DNA of 64,000 nt, from assembly GCA_020161775.1 (NCBI GenBank), contig JAIUOW010000007.1, positions 148,633 through 212,632 on the forward strand, written 5' to 3'. This stretch comes from Pseudomonadota bacterium (GTDB taxonomy: Bacteria; Pseudomonadota; Gammaproteobacteria; Burkholderiales; Burkholderiaceae_C). A program made the translations under genes and the position numbers. The notes beneath the pieces were generated by a model. It did not search any database. It saw only the letters and a program-made list of their open reading frames with translations, and was not told where the DNA came from. Shown piece by piece: positions 28,570-37,587 of the stretch; position 1 is the first letter of the stretch; each line of letters starts with the position of its first letter.

Positions 28570-30255
28570 ATGAAATCACTGAGCGGGCTGGACGCGACCT
28601 TCCTGTACCTGGAAACACCCGAGACGCCGATGCACGTGGGCTCGCTGAACCTGTACGAGCTGCCTGAAGGCTTCAAGGGCAGCTTTCACAAGGCGCTGCA
28701 AGCCCACATTGCCAAACGCATGCACCTGGCGCCGGTGTTCAGCCGCAAGCTGGCCTTCATGCCGTTCGACCTGGGCCATCCGCTGTGGGTGGAGGCCGAC
28801 GAGGTGGACCTGGACTTTCACATCCGCAAGGTCAAGGGCGCCACCATGACCGTGAAGCAGGCCGAGGCCATGGCGGCCAAACTGCATGGCAAGCTGATCG
28901 ACCGCGAGCACCCGCTGTGGGAGTTCTATGTGTTTGACAGCATCAAGCCGCCGCCGGGCCTGACCGTCAGGGGCAAGCTGGTGGGTTTTTATTCCAAGAT
29001 CCACCATGCCGCGCTGGACGGCAAGGGCGGCACCGTGCTGGCCAACGCGGTGCTGGACCTCGGCCCGGTGCCGCGCGACGTGCCCCCGCCCGACCCGGCC
29101 CGCCAGCGCCGCACGGCCGGCGACCTGAAGATCGGCGAGATGATCGGCGCGGTGTTTTCAAACTCGCTCACGCAGTACGCCAAGCTGGCCAGATCGCTGC
29201 CGTCAGCGGCATCTTCGCTGGGTGGCGCAGTGGCACGCCAGGCGGTCAAGGGCGGTGACAAGGGAATCACCAGCCTGCGGCCCAAGTCACCCATCCAGCT
29301 CGCGCCCAAGACGGTGTTCAACACGGGCATCACCACGCAGCGCGTGTTTGCCACCGCCAGCCTGCCGTTCAGCGAATGCCGCGCCATGGCCAAGGCCGTG
29401 GGCGGCTCGTTCAACGACATCGTGCTGTGGATCTGCTCGACCGCCCTGCGCAGCTATCTGGTCAAGCACGCCACGCTGCCCAAAAAGCCCTTGATCGCCG
29501 CGATGCCCGTGAGCCTGCGCGAGGAAAACAACAAGGAACTCAACAACCAGGCCTCCATGAGCCTGGTGGACCTGGGCACGCACCTGGCCCACCCGATGAA
29601 GCGCATGAACGCCATCATGGCGTCCACGGGCAAGGTCAAGCAGGCGCTGGTCAGCCTCAAGAGCGTGCTGCCCACTGACTACCCGTCGTTCCTGGCGCCG
29701 TGGATCGTGGGCGGGGCGGCGCGCGCCGCGCTCAAGACCTATGGCCGGTCGGGCTTTGCCGACCGGCTGCCCATGGTGGCTAACCTGGCCATCAGCAATG
29801 TGCCCGGCCCTCAGGTGCCGCTGTACCTGGCCGGCGCGCGCATGCTCACGTTTCACCCGCTGTCCATCGTGATGCACGGCCTGGCGCTGAACATCACGAT
29901 CCAGACGTATGCGGGCAGCGTGGACTTCGGCATCATTGCCGACAAAAAGGCCGTGCCCCATGTGCAGGATCTGGCCGATGCACTGCAGGCCGCGTTCGAG
30001 GAAGCCCAAAAGTTGTACGCGCTGGGGCAAGCGTCAGTAGTAACCACTACGGCCCCGGTCGCCAAGGAGACGAAATCCAGGGTGCGCACCTCTAAAGCCG
30101 CAGCCCCTGCCCCTGCAAAAACCGCCAAAGCTGCTACCGTGAAGCCACGCAAGACAACCGCGGCAAAGCAGACAACCGATGCTCATGGCAACCAAACGAC
30201 CCCACGAACCCCTGGACGACCTGCGCGCACCCAGCCTCGCACTGCTCGCGCTTGA
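28570..30255 (+). CDS. Wax ester synthase/diacylglycerol acyltransferase (WS/DGAT)
   Basis: A 561-residue bifunctional acyltransferase that makes wax esters or triacylglycerol from acyl-CoA at the membrane surface. The catalytic HHxxxDG motif is HHAALDG at residues 145-151. The second conserved block is SFNDIVLWICSTALRSYL, followed by PLIAAMPVSLR and LAISNVPGPQVPLYLAG. The last 70 residues are an Ala/Lys/Pro/Thr-rich basic tail that is not part of the enzyme fold. ATG 28570 has GGAG upstream. The 3' end overlaps the hydrolase gene by 77 bp. Confidence 0.92.
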   Translation: MKSLSGLDATFLYLETPETPMHVGSLNLYELPEGFKGSFHKALQAHIAKRMHLAPVFSRKLAFMPFDLGHPLWVEADEVDLDFHIRKVKGATMTVKQAEAMAAKLHGKLIDREHPLWEFYVFDSIKPPPGLTVRGKLVGFYSKIHHAALDGKGGTVLANAVLDLGPVPRDVPPPDPARQRRTAGDLKIGEMIGAVFSNSLTQYAKLARSLPSAASSLGGAVARQAVKGGDKGITSLRPKSPIQLAPKTVFNTGITTQRVFATASLPFSECRAMAKAVGGSFNDIVLWICSTALRSYLVKHATLPKKPLIAAMPVSLREENNKELNNQASMSLVDLGTHLAHPMKRMNAIMASTGKVKQALVSLKSVLPTDYPSFLAPWIVGGAARAALKTYGRSGFADRLPMVANLAISNVPGPQVPLYLAGARMLTFHPLSIVMHGLALNITIQTYAGSVDFGIIADKKAVPHVQDLADALQAAFEEAQKLYALGQASVVTTTAPVAKETKSRVRTSKAAAPAPAKTAKAATVKPRKTTAAKQTTDAHGNQTTPRTPGRPARTQPRTARA

Positions 30256-30982
30256 GTTTCGCGCACCCTGGGAGTTCGGCTCGCTGCTGCCGGCCTGGCC
30301 AGCGCTGCAACGCGCGCCGGCAGGCGACGGCCATGAAGTCATCGTCTTTCCCGGCCTGAGCGCCAGCGACGCCAGCACCATTCCGCTGCGCCGCTACATC
30401 GGCTCGCTGGGCTACCAGACGCAGGGCTGGAGCCAGGGCTTCAACTTCGGCCCGCGCGCGGGCGTGCTGGAGGCAGCCAAGCGGCAGGTTCAGGAGGCCT
30501 GCGACGCCAGCGGCCGCAAGGTGAGCCTGCTGGGCTGGAGCCTGGGTGGCGTGTATGCGCGTGAGCTGGCCAAGGAAATGCCGGACTGTGTGCGCGGCGT
30601 CATCACGCTGGGCACGCCGTTTGCCGGCCCGCCCCGATCCACCAACGCCTGGCGCATCTACGAGCTGACCAGCGGGCGCAACATCGAGCGCGAAACAGCA
30701 CAGTACAACCTGCCCGAAGCGCCGCCGGTGCCCACCACCAGCATCTGGTCACGCAGCGACGGCATCGTGGCCTGGCAAGGCAGCTTCCAGCATCCAGCGG
30801 ACCACAACCCGCACACCGAAAACATCGAAGTGGTGGCCAGCCACATCGGCATCGGCCTGAACCCCAGCGCCTGGTGGGCCGTGGCCGACCGGCTGGCGCA
30901 ACCCGAGGGGGGATGGGCGCCGTTTGACCGGTCAGGCCTGTTCGGCCTGAAGGGGCTGCTCTACCCTGACCCGCATCGGTAA
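30179..30982 (+). CDS. Alpha/beta hydrolase (lipase/esterase-like)
   Basis: A 267-residue alpha/beta hydrolase. The nucleophile elbow is LLGWSLGGVYA; probable acid and His are in IWSRSDGIVAWQGS and VVASHIGIG. It has no signal peptide. Starts at ATG 30179 or 30185, both inside the end of the WS/DGAT gene in a different frame, a 77-bp overlap that means the two genes are coupled. The substrate is unknown; a lipid ester connected to the storage lipids made by the upstream enzyme is a reasonable guess. Confidence 0.85.
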   Translation: MLMATKRPHEPLDDLRAPSLALLALEFRAPWEFGSLLPAWPALQRAPAGDGHEVIVFPGLSASDASTIPLRRYIGSLGYQTQGWSQGFNFGPRAGVLEAAKRQVQEACDASGRKVSLLGWSLGGVYARELAKEMPDCVRGVITLGTPFAGPPRSTNAWRIYELTSGRNIERETAQYNLPEAPPVPTTSIWSRSDGIVAWQGSFQHPADHNPHTENIEVVASHIGIGLNPSAWWAVADRLAQPEGGWAPFDRSGLFGLKGLLYPDPHR

Positions 30983-30987
30983 GCCGC

Positions 30988-31524
30988 TCAGCCGTTCGCC
31001 TTCTGGTAGTTGGCGATGCCGTCCAGGATTTCCTGCCGGGCGGCTTCGGGGCCTTCCCAGCCCAGGATCTTGACCCACTTGCCTGGCTCCAGGTCCTTGT
31101 AGTGCTCGAAGAAATGGGCGATCGTCTTCAGGCGCAGCGGGTTCAGGTCTTCGGGCTTTTGCCACTGGGTGTAGATCGACAGGATCTTGTCGGTGGGCAC
31201 GGCCAGCACCTTGCCGTCTTCGCCGGCCTCGTCCTGCATCTTGAGGATGCCGATGGGCCGGCAGGTCACCACCACGCCGGGGATCAGCGGCACGGGGGTG
31301 ATCACCAGCACGTCCACCGGGTCACCGTCGCCGCTGATGGTCTTGGGCACGTAGCCGTAGTTGGTGGGGTAGTGCATGGACGTGCTCATGAAGCGGTCCA
31401 CGAAAATCGCGCCCGATTCCTTGTCCACCTCGTACTTCACGGGATCGGCGTTCATCGGAATTTCGATGATCACGTTGAACGCATCGGGAACATTCTTGCC
31501 GGGGGAGACTTTGTCGAGGGACAT
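30988..31524 (-). CDS. ppa: Inorganic pyrophosphatase (soluble, family I)
   Basis: A 178-residue cytoplasmic enzyme that hydrolyses pyrophosphate with Mg2+. The family signature DGDPVDVLV holds the three metal-binding aspartates; other active-site parts are [19 protein letters not shown] and [16 protein letters not shown]. It is divergent from a membrane pyrophosphatase gene across a 216-bp gap, and convergent with the hydrolase gene, 5 bp apart. Confidence 0.96.
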   Translation of the reverse strand: MSLDKVSPGKNVPDAFNVIIEIPMNADPVKYEVDKESGAIFVDRFMSTSMHYPTNYGYVPKTISGDGDPVDVLVITPVPLIPGVVVTCRPIGILKMQDEAGEDGKVLAVPTDKILSIYTQWQKPEDLNPLRLKTIAHFFEHYKDLEPGKWVKILGWEGPEAARQEILDGIANYQKANG

Positions 31525-31740
31525 GGTTCTTGTGAAGGGAAAGTAGGAAAAAGGGAGATCGGGATTAACCCTTATTTTACTTTCATGGGCCTTGCGCGTC
31601 GCGGAACCGTCACTTTTTCACGCTACAGTCCGCCCGTTGGCCAATCGTCTCCGCCAGTGGGGAGCGACGAGGAAGCAACGCAGCGGGGGTACCGCTAGCG
31701 TGGCACCCCCTCCAAGCGAAACAACGAAGGAGATTGACAA

Positions 31741-33828
31741 ATGACAGGCAACTCGGCGCTGATTCTGGCGCTCGTCTGCGGGTTCGTGGCCGTGGCATAC
31801 GGCTTCTGGGCACGCGGCTGGATCCTTTCACAAGACGCGGGCAACGCCCGCATGCAGGAAATCGCGGCGGCCATCCAGGCCGGTGCGGCAGCCTACCTGG
31901 CGCGACAGTACAAGACCATCGGCATCGTGGGCGTGGTGCTGGCCGTGCTCATCGGCATCTTCCTGGACGCCAAGACCGCCATTGGCTTCGTGATCGGCGC
32001 GGTGCTTTCGGGCGCCTGCGGCTTCATCGGCATGAACGTGTCCGTGCGGGCCAACGTGCGCACCGCGCAGGCCGCCACCAAGGGCATCGGCCCGGCGCTG
32101 GACGTGGCCTTCCGCGGCGGCGCCATCACCGGCATGCTGGTGGTGGGCCTGGGCCTGCTGGGCGTGACGGCCTTTTACTGGTACCTCACGGCCGGCGGCA
32201 TCCCGGCGGACGGCAAGGCCTTCGCCGCCCTGCTGAACCCGCTGATCGGTTTTGCCTTCGGCTCGTCGCTGATCTCCATCTTTGCGCGCCTGGGCGGTGG
32301 CATCTTCACCAAGGGCGCCGACGTGGGCGCCGACCTGGTGGGCAAGGTGGAAGCCGGCATCCCCGAGGATGACCCGCGCAACCCGGCCGTGATCGCCGAC
32401 AACGTGGGCGACAACGTGGGCGACTGCGCCGGCATGGCCGCTGACCTGTTCGAGACCTATGCCGTGACGCTGATCGCCACCATGGTGCTGGGCGCGCTGC
32501 TGGTGGCCGCGGCCCCGCTGAACGCGGTGCTGTACCCGCTGGCGCTGGGCGGCGTGTCCATCGTCGCGTCCATCATCGGCTGCTTCTTCGTGAAGGCCTC
32601 GCCCGGCATGAAGAACGTCATGCCGGCGCTGTACAAGGGTCTGGCGATTGCCGGCGTGCTCAGCCTGATTGCCTTCTTCTTCGTGACCAAGCAGCTGATC
32701 CCGGACAACGCCCTGGGCGGCGCCGGCGCGCAGATGAAGCTGTTTGGCGCCTGCGTGGTCGGCCTGGCGCTGACCGGCATCCTGGTGTGGATCACCGAGT
32801 TCTACACCGGCACACAGTACTCGCCGGTGCGCCACATCGCGCAGGCGTCCACCACGGGCCACGGCACCAACATCATTGCCGGCCTGGGCGTGTCCATGCG
32901 CTCCACCGCCTGGCCGGTGGTGTTTGTGTGTATCGCCATCCTGGTGGCCTACAGCCTGGCTGGCCTGTACGGCATTGCCATCGCCGCCACGTCCATGCTG
33001 AGCATGGCCGGCATCGTGGTGGCGCTGGACGCCTACGGCCCCATCACCGACAACGCCGGCGGCATTGCCGAGATGTCCGAGCTGCCCAGCAGCGTGCGCG
33101 ACATCACCGACCCGCTGGACGCCGTGGGCAACACGACCAAGGCCGTGACCAAGGGCTACGCCATCGGCTCCGCCGGCCTGGCCGCGCTGGTGCTGTTTGC
33201 CGACTACACCCACAAGCTGGAAACCTACGGCAAGGCCATCAGCTTCGACCTGAGCGACCCGATGGTGATCGTGGGCCTGTTCATTGGCGGCCTGATCCCC
33301 TACCTGTTCGGCGCCATGGCCATGGAGGCCGTGGGCCGCGCCGCCGGGGCGGTGGTGGTGGAAGTGCGCCGCCAGTTCCGCGACATCAAGGGGATCATGG
33401 AAGGCACCGGCAAGCCCGAGTACGGCAAGGCCGTGGACATGCTGACGACCGCGGCCATCAAGGAAATGATCGTGCCGTCGCTGCTGCCCGTGGTGGTGCC
33501 GATCGTGGTGGGCCTGGTGCTGGGCCCCAAGGCCCTGGGCGGCTTGCTGATGGGCACCATCATCACCGGCCTGTTCGTCGCCATCTCGATGTGTACCGGC
33601 GGCGGCGCCTGGGACAACGCCAAGAAGCTGATCGAGGACGACTTCGTGGACAAGGACGGCGTGACCCACAAGAAGGGTGGCGAAACCCACAAGGCCGCCG
33701 TGACCGGCGACACCGTGGGCGACCCCTACAAGGACACCGCCGGCCCGGCCATCAACCCGCTGATCAAGATCATCAACATCGTGGCGCTGCTGATCGTGCC
33801 GCTGGTGGTGAAATTCCACGCCGGCTGA
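31741..33828 (+). CDS. hppA: Membrane-bound proton-pumping pyrophosphatase
   Basis: A 695-residue integral membrane protein with about 16 spans that pumps protons using pyrophosphate. The substrate-binding signature is [42 protein letters not shown] in the first half, with the matching acidic loops [17 protein letters not shown] and the C-terminal [20 protein letters not shown]. In the segment [16 protein letters not shown] the residue that sets potassium dependence is Lys, not Ala, so a potassium-independent H+-pump is expected. Start ATG has AAGGAG 9 nt upstream. A terminator follows. Confidence 0.95.
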   Translation: MTGNSALILALVCGFVAVAYGFWARGWILSQDAGNARMQEIAAAIQAGAAAYLARQYKTIGIVGVVLAVLIGIFLDAKTAIGFVIGAVLSGACGFIGMNVSVRANVRTAQAATKGIGPALDVAFRGGAITGMLVVGLGLLGVTAFYWYLTAGGIPADGKAFAALLNPLIGFAFGSSLISIFARLGGGIFTKGADVGADLVGKVEAGIPEDDPRNPAVIADNVGDNVGDCAGMAADLFETYAVTLIATMVLGALLVAAAPLNAVLYPLALGGVSIVASIIGCFFVKASPGMKNVMPALYKGLAIAGVLSLIAFFFVTKQLIPDNALGGAGAQMKLFGACVVGLALTGILVWITEFYTGTQYSPVRHIAQASTTGHGTNIIAGLGVSMRSTAWPVVFVCIAILVAYSLAGLYGIAIAATSMLSMAGIVVALDAYGPITDNAGGIAEMSELPSSVRDITDPLDAVGNTTKAVTKGYAIGSAGLAALVLFADYTHKLETYGKAISFDLSDPMVIVGLFIGGLIPYLFGAMAMEAVGRAAGAVVVEVRRQFRDIKGIMEGTGKPEYGKAVDMLTTAAIKEMIVPSLLPVVVPIVVGLVLGPKALGGLLMGTIITGLFVAISMCTGGGAWDNAKKLIEDDFVDKDGVTHKKGGETHKAAVTGDTVGDPYKDTAGPAINPLIKIINIVALLIVPLVVKFHAG

Positions 33829-33850
33829 TACGGCACTGCCCTTCAGCCAA

Positions 33851-33875
33851 AAGGCCCGCGCTGCGGGCCTTTTTT
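33851..33875 (+). terminator. Terminator after hppA
   Basis: AAGGCCCGC (33851-33859) pairs with GCGGGCCTT (33863-33871) around a 3-nt loop, followed by a T-run. It lies 22 bp after the hppA stop. Confidence 0.93.
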
Positions 33876-33947
33876 CATGGGCGAACGCAACATGGGACCC
33901 GTCCGGAATCGGTGGCCGGCAAGGCCTGGGGCCACCAAGTCAAACGA

Positions 33948-35627
33948 TCAGGCCCAGACCACCGGCCCCTTGGCGCCGTACCACTTCTCGACCTTGTCGC
34001 CCACCGCCGCTTCAATGCGGTTGCGCTTGATCTTCATGGTGGGCGTGAGGCAGCCGTTCTCGATGGACCAGGGCTCGCGCGCCACCACGATCATGCGCAG
34101 TTGCTCGTAGTCCGCCACATTGGCGTTCACGCGCTTGAGCACGGCCGCCATCTCGGCTTCAAACTCCGCCTTGAAGGCAGCGTCGGCCAGCCTGGGGCGC
34201 ACCGCCTCGGCCGGCACCACGATGGCATAGGCCGACTGCTGGCCCACGCCCGAGACCAGCGACAGCTCCACCAGCGGGCATTCGTTGATCATGTTTTCAA
34301 TCGGCGCGGGCGCCACGTATTTGCCCTTGCCGGTCTTGAACAGCTCCTTCTTGCGGCCGGTCAGCTTGAGCTGGCCGCCGGGGCCTTCCTCGCCCAGGTC
34401 GCCGGTGCGGAAAAAGCCGTCCTCGGTGAACGATTCCGCGTCCAGGTCGGGCCGCTTGTAGTAGCCCACCAGCGTGCCTGGCGACTTGATCAGCACCTCG
34501 CCGTCTTCCGCGATGCGCCGCTGCACGCCGGGGAAGGTAATGCCCACGTAGCCCGGGTCCTTGAGCTGGTGCGTGGTGGTGTGCGAGAAGGCGAAGTCCT
34601 CGGTCATGCCGTAGCCCTCCACCAGGTGCAGGCCCAGGCGGCGGTACCAGGAAATCAGCGCGGGCGGAATCGGCGCCGAGCCGCTGCCGGCCTGGATCAC
34701 TTCGTTCAGGCCCAGCTTGGTCAGCACCTTCTTGGCGACGATCTTGCCCAGGATGGGGATGGACAGCAGGCGGTCCAGCTTTTTCTGCGGCATGTTGGCA
34801 AACACGCCCTGCTGGAACTTGAGCCAAAGCCGCGGCACGGAGATGAACACCGTGGGCCGCGCGCGCTGCAGGTCCTGCAGGAAGGTGTCCAGCGATTCGG
34901 CAAAGAAAATATGCCCGCGCCCCAGCACGAAGCCCGCGCATTCCACCCAGGCCCGCTCGAAGATGTGGGCCAGCGGCAGGTACGACAGCACACGGTAGGT
35001 AAAGCCGGCGCCCAGTTCCGCCTCCTGGTAGGCCACGATGCCCTCGCTGGCGCGCGTCACGCGCTCAAAGCTGTGCATCACGCCCTTGGGCGTGCCAGTG
35101 GAACCCGAGGTGTACATCAGCAGCGCCAGGTCCGTGCCCGCGCGCGCAGGCTTGCCGGCAATGGGCTGGGCCTTGGCGACGATGCTGTCCCAGCTCTCAT
35201 AGGGCGTTTTGGGCGCCAGCGGCATCGCGATGCAGGGCAGGCCCGCGGGAATGCCAGCGGCCTGCTGGTCAAAGGTGTCCAGCTTGCCCACGAACAGCAG
35301 GCTGGCTTCGCTGTGCTCCAGCACATAGCGCACGGTCTCGGCCGATTCGGTGGGGAAGATCGCCACCGTGGTACCACCGGCCATCCAGATGGCCAGCTCG
35401 GCCATCATGAAATGCGCGCAGTTCTTGGACAGGATGGCGATGCGCGCGCCGGGCTCGAAACCACGGCCCTGAAGGTGGGTGGCCATGCGGCGCGCCTGGT
35501 CCATCATCTGGGCCCAGGTGTAGTCCACCACCTTGCCGCCCCCCAGCGGCTGCGTCATGTACACCTGGCTGGCACGCGCGGTCTCGTGCTCGTAAACATA
35601 GTCAAGAATCAGTTTCTGGCTCGGCAT
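33948..35627 (-). CDS. AMP-dependent (long-chain) acyl-CoA synthetase
   Basis: A 559-residue ANL superfamily ligase that activates a carboxylic acid as adenylate and transfers it to CoA. Motifs: the P-loop YTSGSTGTPKGVMHS, the adenine-binding VEGYGMTED, the hinge FRTGDLGEEGP with Asp, GRKKELFKTGKGKYVAP in place of the more common GRxKExI, and a C-terminal TPTMKIKRNRIE with the catalytic Lys. Similarity is greatest to long-chain (FadD15/LACS-like) enzymes. The nearby WS/DGAT suggests fatty acid supply for storage lipid, which is inference. It is transcribed towards hppA. Confidence 0.9.
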   Translation of the reverse strand: MPSQKLILDYVYEHETARASQVYMTQPLGGGKVVDYTWAQMMDQARRMATHLQGRGFEPGARIAILSKNCAHFMMAELAIWMAGGTTVAIFPTESAETVRYVLEHSEASLLFVGKLDTFDQQAAGIPAGLPCIAMPLAPKTPYESWDSIVAKAQPIAGKPARAGTDLALLMYTSGSTGTPKGVMHSFERVTRASEGIVAYQEAELGAGFTYRVLSYLPLAHIFERAWVECAGFVLGRGHIFFAESLDTFLQDLQRARPTVFISVPRLWLKFQQGVFANMPQKKLDRLLSIPILGKIVAKKVLTKLGLNEVIQAGSGSAPIPPALISWYRRLGLHLVEGYGMTEDFAFSHTTTHQLKDPGYVGITFPGVQRRIAEDGEVLIKSPGTLVGYYKRPDLDAESFTEDGFFRTGDLGEEGPGGQLKLTGRKKELFKTGKGKYVAPAPIENMINECPLVELSLVSGVGQQSAYAIVVPAEAVRPRLADAAFKAEFEAEMAAVLKRVNANVADYEQLRMIVVAREPWSIENGCLTPTMKIKRNRIEAAVGDKVEKWYGAKGPVVWA

Positions 35628-35900
35628 GGTTCTTTGTTCCTCTGGGGGTGAATCGGACGAACCTGAGCCTAGGGCCTCGCGCGGCTGGCGAACAGCGGGG
35701 AAATGCCCATTCGTTTTTGAGGTGCGCGCCTAGAAACCCGCCCGCACCATGCGGCGGGCCTAGGGTTTTTCCTGAGGCACGCGGCGCAAGGGACCGCAAG
35801 GCCGCGCCGCCGGGCGCAAGTTTGTGACAGACAAGCCCACGTTTGCCGCACACCATGATGGGCTTTGATCCCGTTACCCCCTCCTACTTGAGGCCCCTGA

Positions 35901-36626
35901 ATGCACGACTTTCTGCCGGACGAACCCATGATGACCGTGGCCGAACGCGCCGCCATCAACGCGGGGCCCTGGTTCTCATCACTGTCACCCACGCTGCGCC
36001 ACGACATCCTGCGCCACGCCCGCGCGCGCCGCTACCCTGACGGGCGGCTGATCTGCGCGCGCGGTGACCCGGCCCAGGAATGGAGCGGCGTGGCACGCGG
36101 CGCGGTGCGCGTGAGCGGCGGCAGCGCCGCCGGCAAGCAGGTGATCCTGACCTATGTGGCGCCGGGCGCGTGGATTGGCGACGTGGGCATCCTGGCCGGC
36201 GGCGTGCGCACCCATGACGCCTATGCCCACGGCGACACCACGCTGGTGACCGTGCAAAAGGCCGACTTGCACGCCATCCTGGCGCGCCATATGGAGCTGT
36301 ACGACGCGCTGCTGCGCCTGCAGGCGCGGCGGGTGCAGCACCTGTTCAAGGTGGTGGAGGAAGTCCACACCCTGTCGCTGCGCGAGCGCCTGGCCAAGCA
36401 GCTGGGCCGGCTGATGCGCTCCTACGGCGTGCCCTCGGCCGCCGACGGGCAGGAGGTACGCATCGGCCTGCAACTGGCCCAGGAAGACCTGGCCCAGCTG
36501 CTGGGCGCATCCCGACAGCGCGTCAACCAGCAACTGAAGGTCATGGAACGCGAGGAAGCCATCCGCATCCGCCCGGGCACGCTGGTGGTGCGGGACCCGC
36601 AGGCGTTGACCAGTTTGCCGGGGTAG
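35901..36626 (+). CDS. Crp/Fnr family transcriptional regulator
   Basis: A 241-residue regulator with an N-terminal cyclic-nucleotide-binding-like beta roll (about residues 25-140) and a C-terminal winged helix (VRIGLQLAQEDLAQLLGASRQRVNQQLKVMEREEAI). There are no Fnr-type cysteine cluster residues. A GAGG ribosome site lies 8 nt before the ATG at 35901; Met10 or Met11 is a less likely start. The ligand is unknown. The gene is divergent from the acyl-CoA synthetase gene, across 273 bp that contain a GC-rich bulged hairpin (about 35732-35753) but no recognisable operator. Confidence 0.88.
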   Translation: MHDFLPDEPMMTVAERAAINAGPWFSSLSPTLRHDILRHARARRYPDGRLICARGDPAQEWSGVARGAVRVSGGSAAGKQVILTYVAPGAWIGDVGILAGGVRTHDAYAHGDTTLVTVQKADLHAILARHMELYDALLRLQARRVQHLFKVVEEVHTLSLRERLAKQLGRLMRSYGVPSAADGQEVRIGLQLAQEDLAQLLGASRQRVNQQLKVMEREEAIRIRPGTLVVRDPQALTSLPG

Positions 36627-36661
36627 CTCTCCCGCTCGGCCTCCACACCTGCGCTTCTTCT

Positions 36662-36763
36662 GGATAAGGCGTGCGGGGTACTCTGCTCCGCGAATGTCCT
36701 CCGGCGGGCTGCGCCCGCCTCCCCCTTTATTTCGCTGCGCAGAGCACCCCACCCACCTTATCC
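36662..36763 (+). repeat. Dispersed hairpin element, copy 1
   Basis: A 102-bp element. Outer arms 36662-36686 and 36739-36763 are complementary at 21 of 25 positions. Between them is a core that is nearly the same in three copies of the window: 5' part CGCGAATGTCCTCCGG, a small hairpin CGGGCTGCGCCCG, and 3' part CTCCCCCTTTATTTCGCTGC. The arms share no sequence with those of copies 2 and 3. It stands 35 bp after the Crp/Fnr gene, with copy 2 facing it in opposite orientation 42 bp downstream. Confidence 0.88.
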
Positions 36764-36805
36764 CGCCAACACCGAGGATCGCCACCGGCTGCACGCCGCC
36801 ATGTA

Positions 36806-36913
36806 GCGGGTTGGCGGTGATGGTGCCCGGCGCAGCGAAATAAAGGGGGAGGCCTGTGCGCAGCACAGGCCGGAGGACATTCGCGGAGCCGGGCACCGTC
36901 AGCGCCAACCCGC
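36806..36913 (-). repeat. Dispersed hairpin element, copy 2
   Basis: A 108-bp element, inverted relative to copy 1. Outer arms 36806-36830 and 36889-36913 pair at 23 of 25 positions. Read on the minus strand the core has the same 5' part GCGAATGTCCTCCGG, a longer hairpin CCTGTGCTGCGCACAGG, and the same 3' part CTCCCCCTTTATTTCGCTGCG. The core can also pair with that of copy 1 (20 bp at 36685-36704 with 36870-36889, and 21 bp at 36720-36740 with 36830-36850), giving an even larger palindrome. It ends 20 bp before the stop of the TetR gene. Together the two copies fill the 307-bp convergent gap 36627-36933. Confidence 0.88.
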
Positions 36914-36933
36914 GGACCCGCGACCAAAAAGAC

Positions 36934-37497
36934 TCAAGCCGAAGTAGCAGCCCGAACCAACGCACTGGCCGGCGCAACCAGTTCACCAAGATGCGCCACG
37001 CGGTCCTGCTCGATGTATTGCAGCACCAGCTCATTGATGCCACCCACCACCGCCATGGCCATTTGCGGCGTGATGCCGCCCTGCAGGGTGCCCAGCATGA
37101 AATCGGCGATCTCCTGGTTCACGCGGCGGCGCGCCGCCAGGCCCGGCGCGCCCAGGCCCAGGATTTCAATGAACAGCGTGCGCATCAGGATCGGGTTCCC
37201 GGCCATGCAGCCCAGGTAAGCCGCCAGCGCCTGCTCCACCTGCGTCTGCCAGCCATGCGCCGGGTCAATCGCGCCGCGCAATACCTTCAGCGCGTTGCGG
37301 CTGGACGCCTCGTACAGTGCGATCAGGCAGTCGGCCTTGGTCTGGAAATGCTCGTAGAAAGTGCGCCGCGACACACTGGCCTCGCGAACGATGTCGGCAA
37401 TGGTGGTGTCGGCATAGCCTTTGGCGGCCACGGCATGAGCCATGCCCTCCAGCAGGCGGCTGCGGTGTTCATGCACTGGTGCGGCAGTTTCGGGCAT
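36934..37497 (-). CDS. TetR family transcriptional regulator
   Basis: A 187-residue repressor-type protein. The N-terminal helix-turn-helix is GMAHAVAAKGYADTTIADIVREASVSRRTFYEHFQTKADCLIALYE; the remaining helices form the ligand/dimer domain. It is divergent from the PF10118 gene, and the 90-bp gap holds two matching palindromes that are probable binding sites, so it most likely controls itself and that gene. The inducer is unknown. Confidence 0.92.
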   Translation of the reverse strand: MPETAAPVHEHRSRLLEGMAHAVAAKGYADTTIADIVREASVSRRTFYEHFQTKADCLIALYEASSRNALKVLRGAIDPAHGWQTQVEQALAAYLGCMAGNPILMRTLFIEILGLGAPGLAARRRVNQEIADFMLGTLQGGITPQMAMAVVGGINELVLQYIEQDRVAHLGELVAPASALVRAATSA

Positions 37498-37515
37498 GAA
37501 AGGGATTTTGCAACA

Positions 37516-37531
37516 GGTACTTGACAGTACC
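37516..37531. promoter_or_regulatory. Probable TetR operator, site 1
   Basis: GGTACTTGACAGTACC: the 5-bp arms GGTAC and GTACC are a perfect inverted repeat around 6 bp. It lies 18 bp upstream of the tetR start. The TTGACA-like bases inside it suggest overlap with a -35 box. Confidence 0.75.
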
Positions 37532-37558
37532 AGTCCTGGACCTCATCATGCCGTCATC

Positions 37559-37574
37559 GGTACACAGCAGTACC
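37559..37574. promoter_or_regulatory. Probable TetR operator, site 2
   Basis: GGTACACAGCAGTACC: same arms and spacing as site 1, with its centre 43 bp away, about four helical turns. It lies 13 bp before the start of the PF10118 gene, next to its ribosome site. Confidence 0.75.
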
Positions 37575-37587
37575 AAGAAGGATTTCC

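Noticed and set aside
31828-33819. A 663-residue open frame on the minus strand opposite hppA
   Set aside because: The protein is almost only His, Gly, Asp, Gln, Ala and Val in a shadow pattern, and covers exactly the hppA coding region.
32787-35651. A 954-residue open frame on the plus strand across hppA and the acyl-CoA synthetase gene
   Set aside because: It spans two real genes on opposite strands and a terminator; its composition is that of a high-GC alternative frame.
36662-36913. Integron attC sites
   Set aside because: The imperfect palindromes recall attC, but the GTTRRRY/RYYYAAC core boxes are not at the ends, no integrase is near, and the conserved part is the centre rather than the ends.
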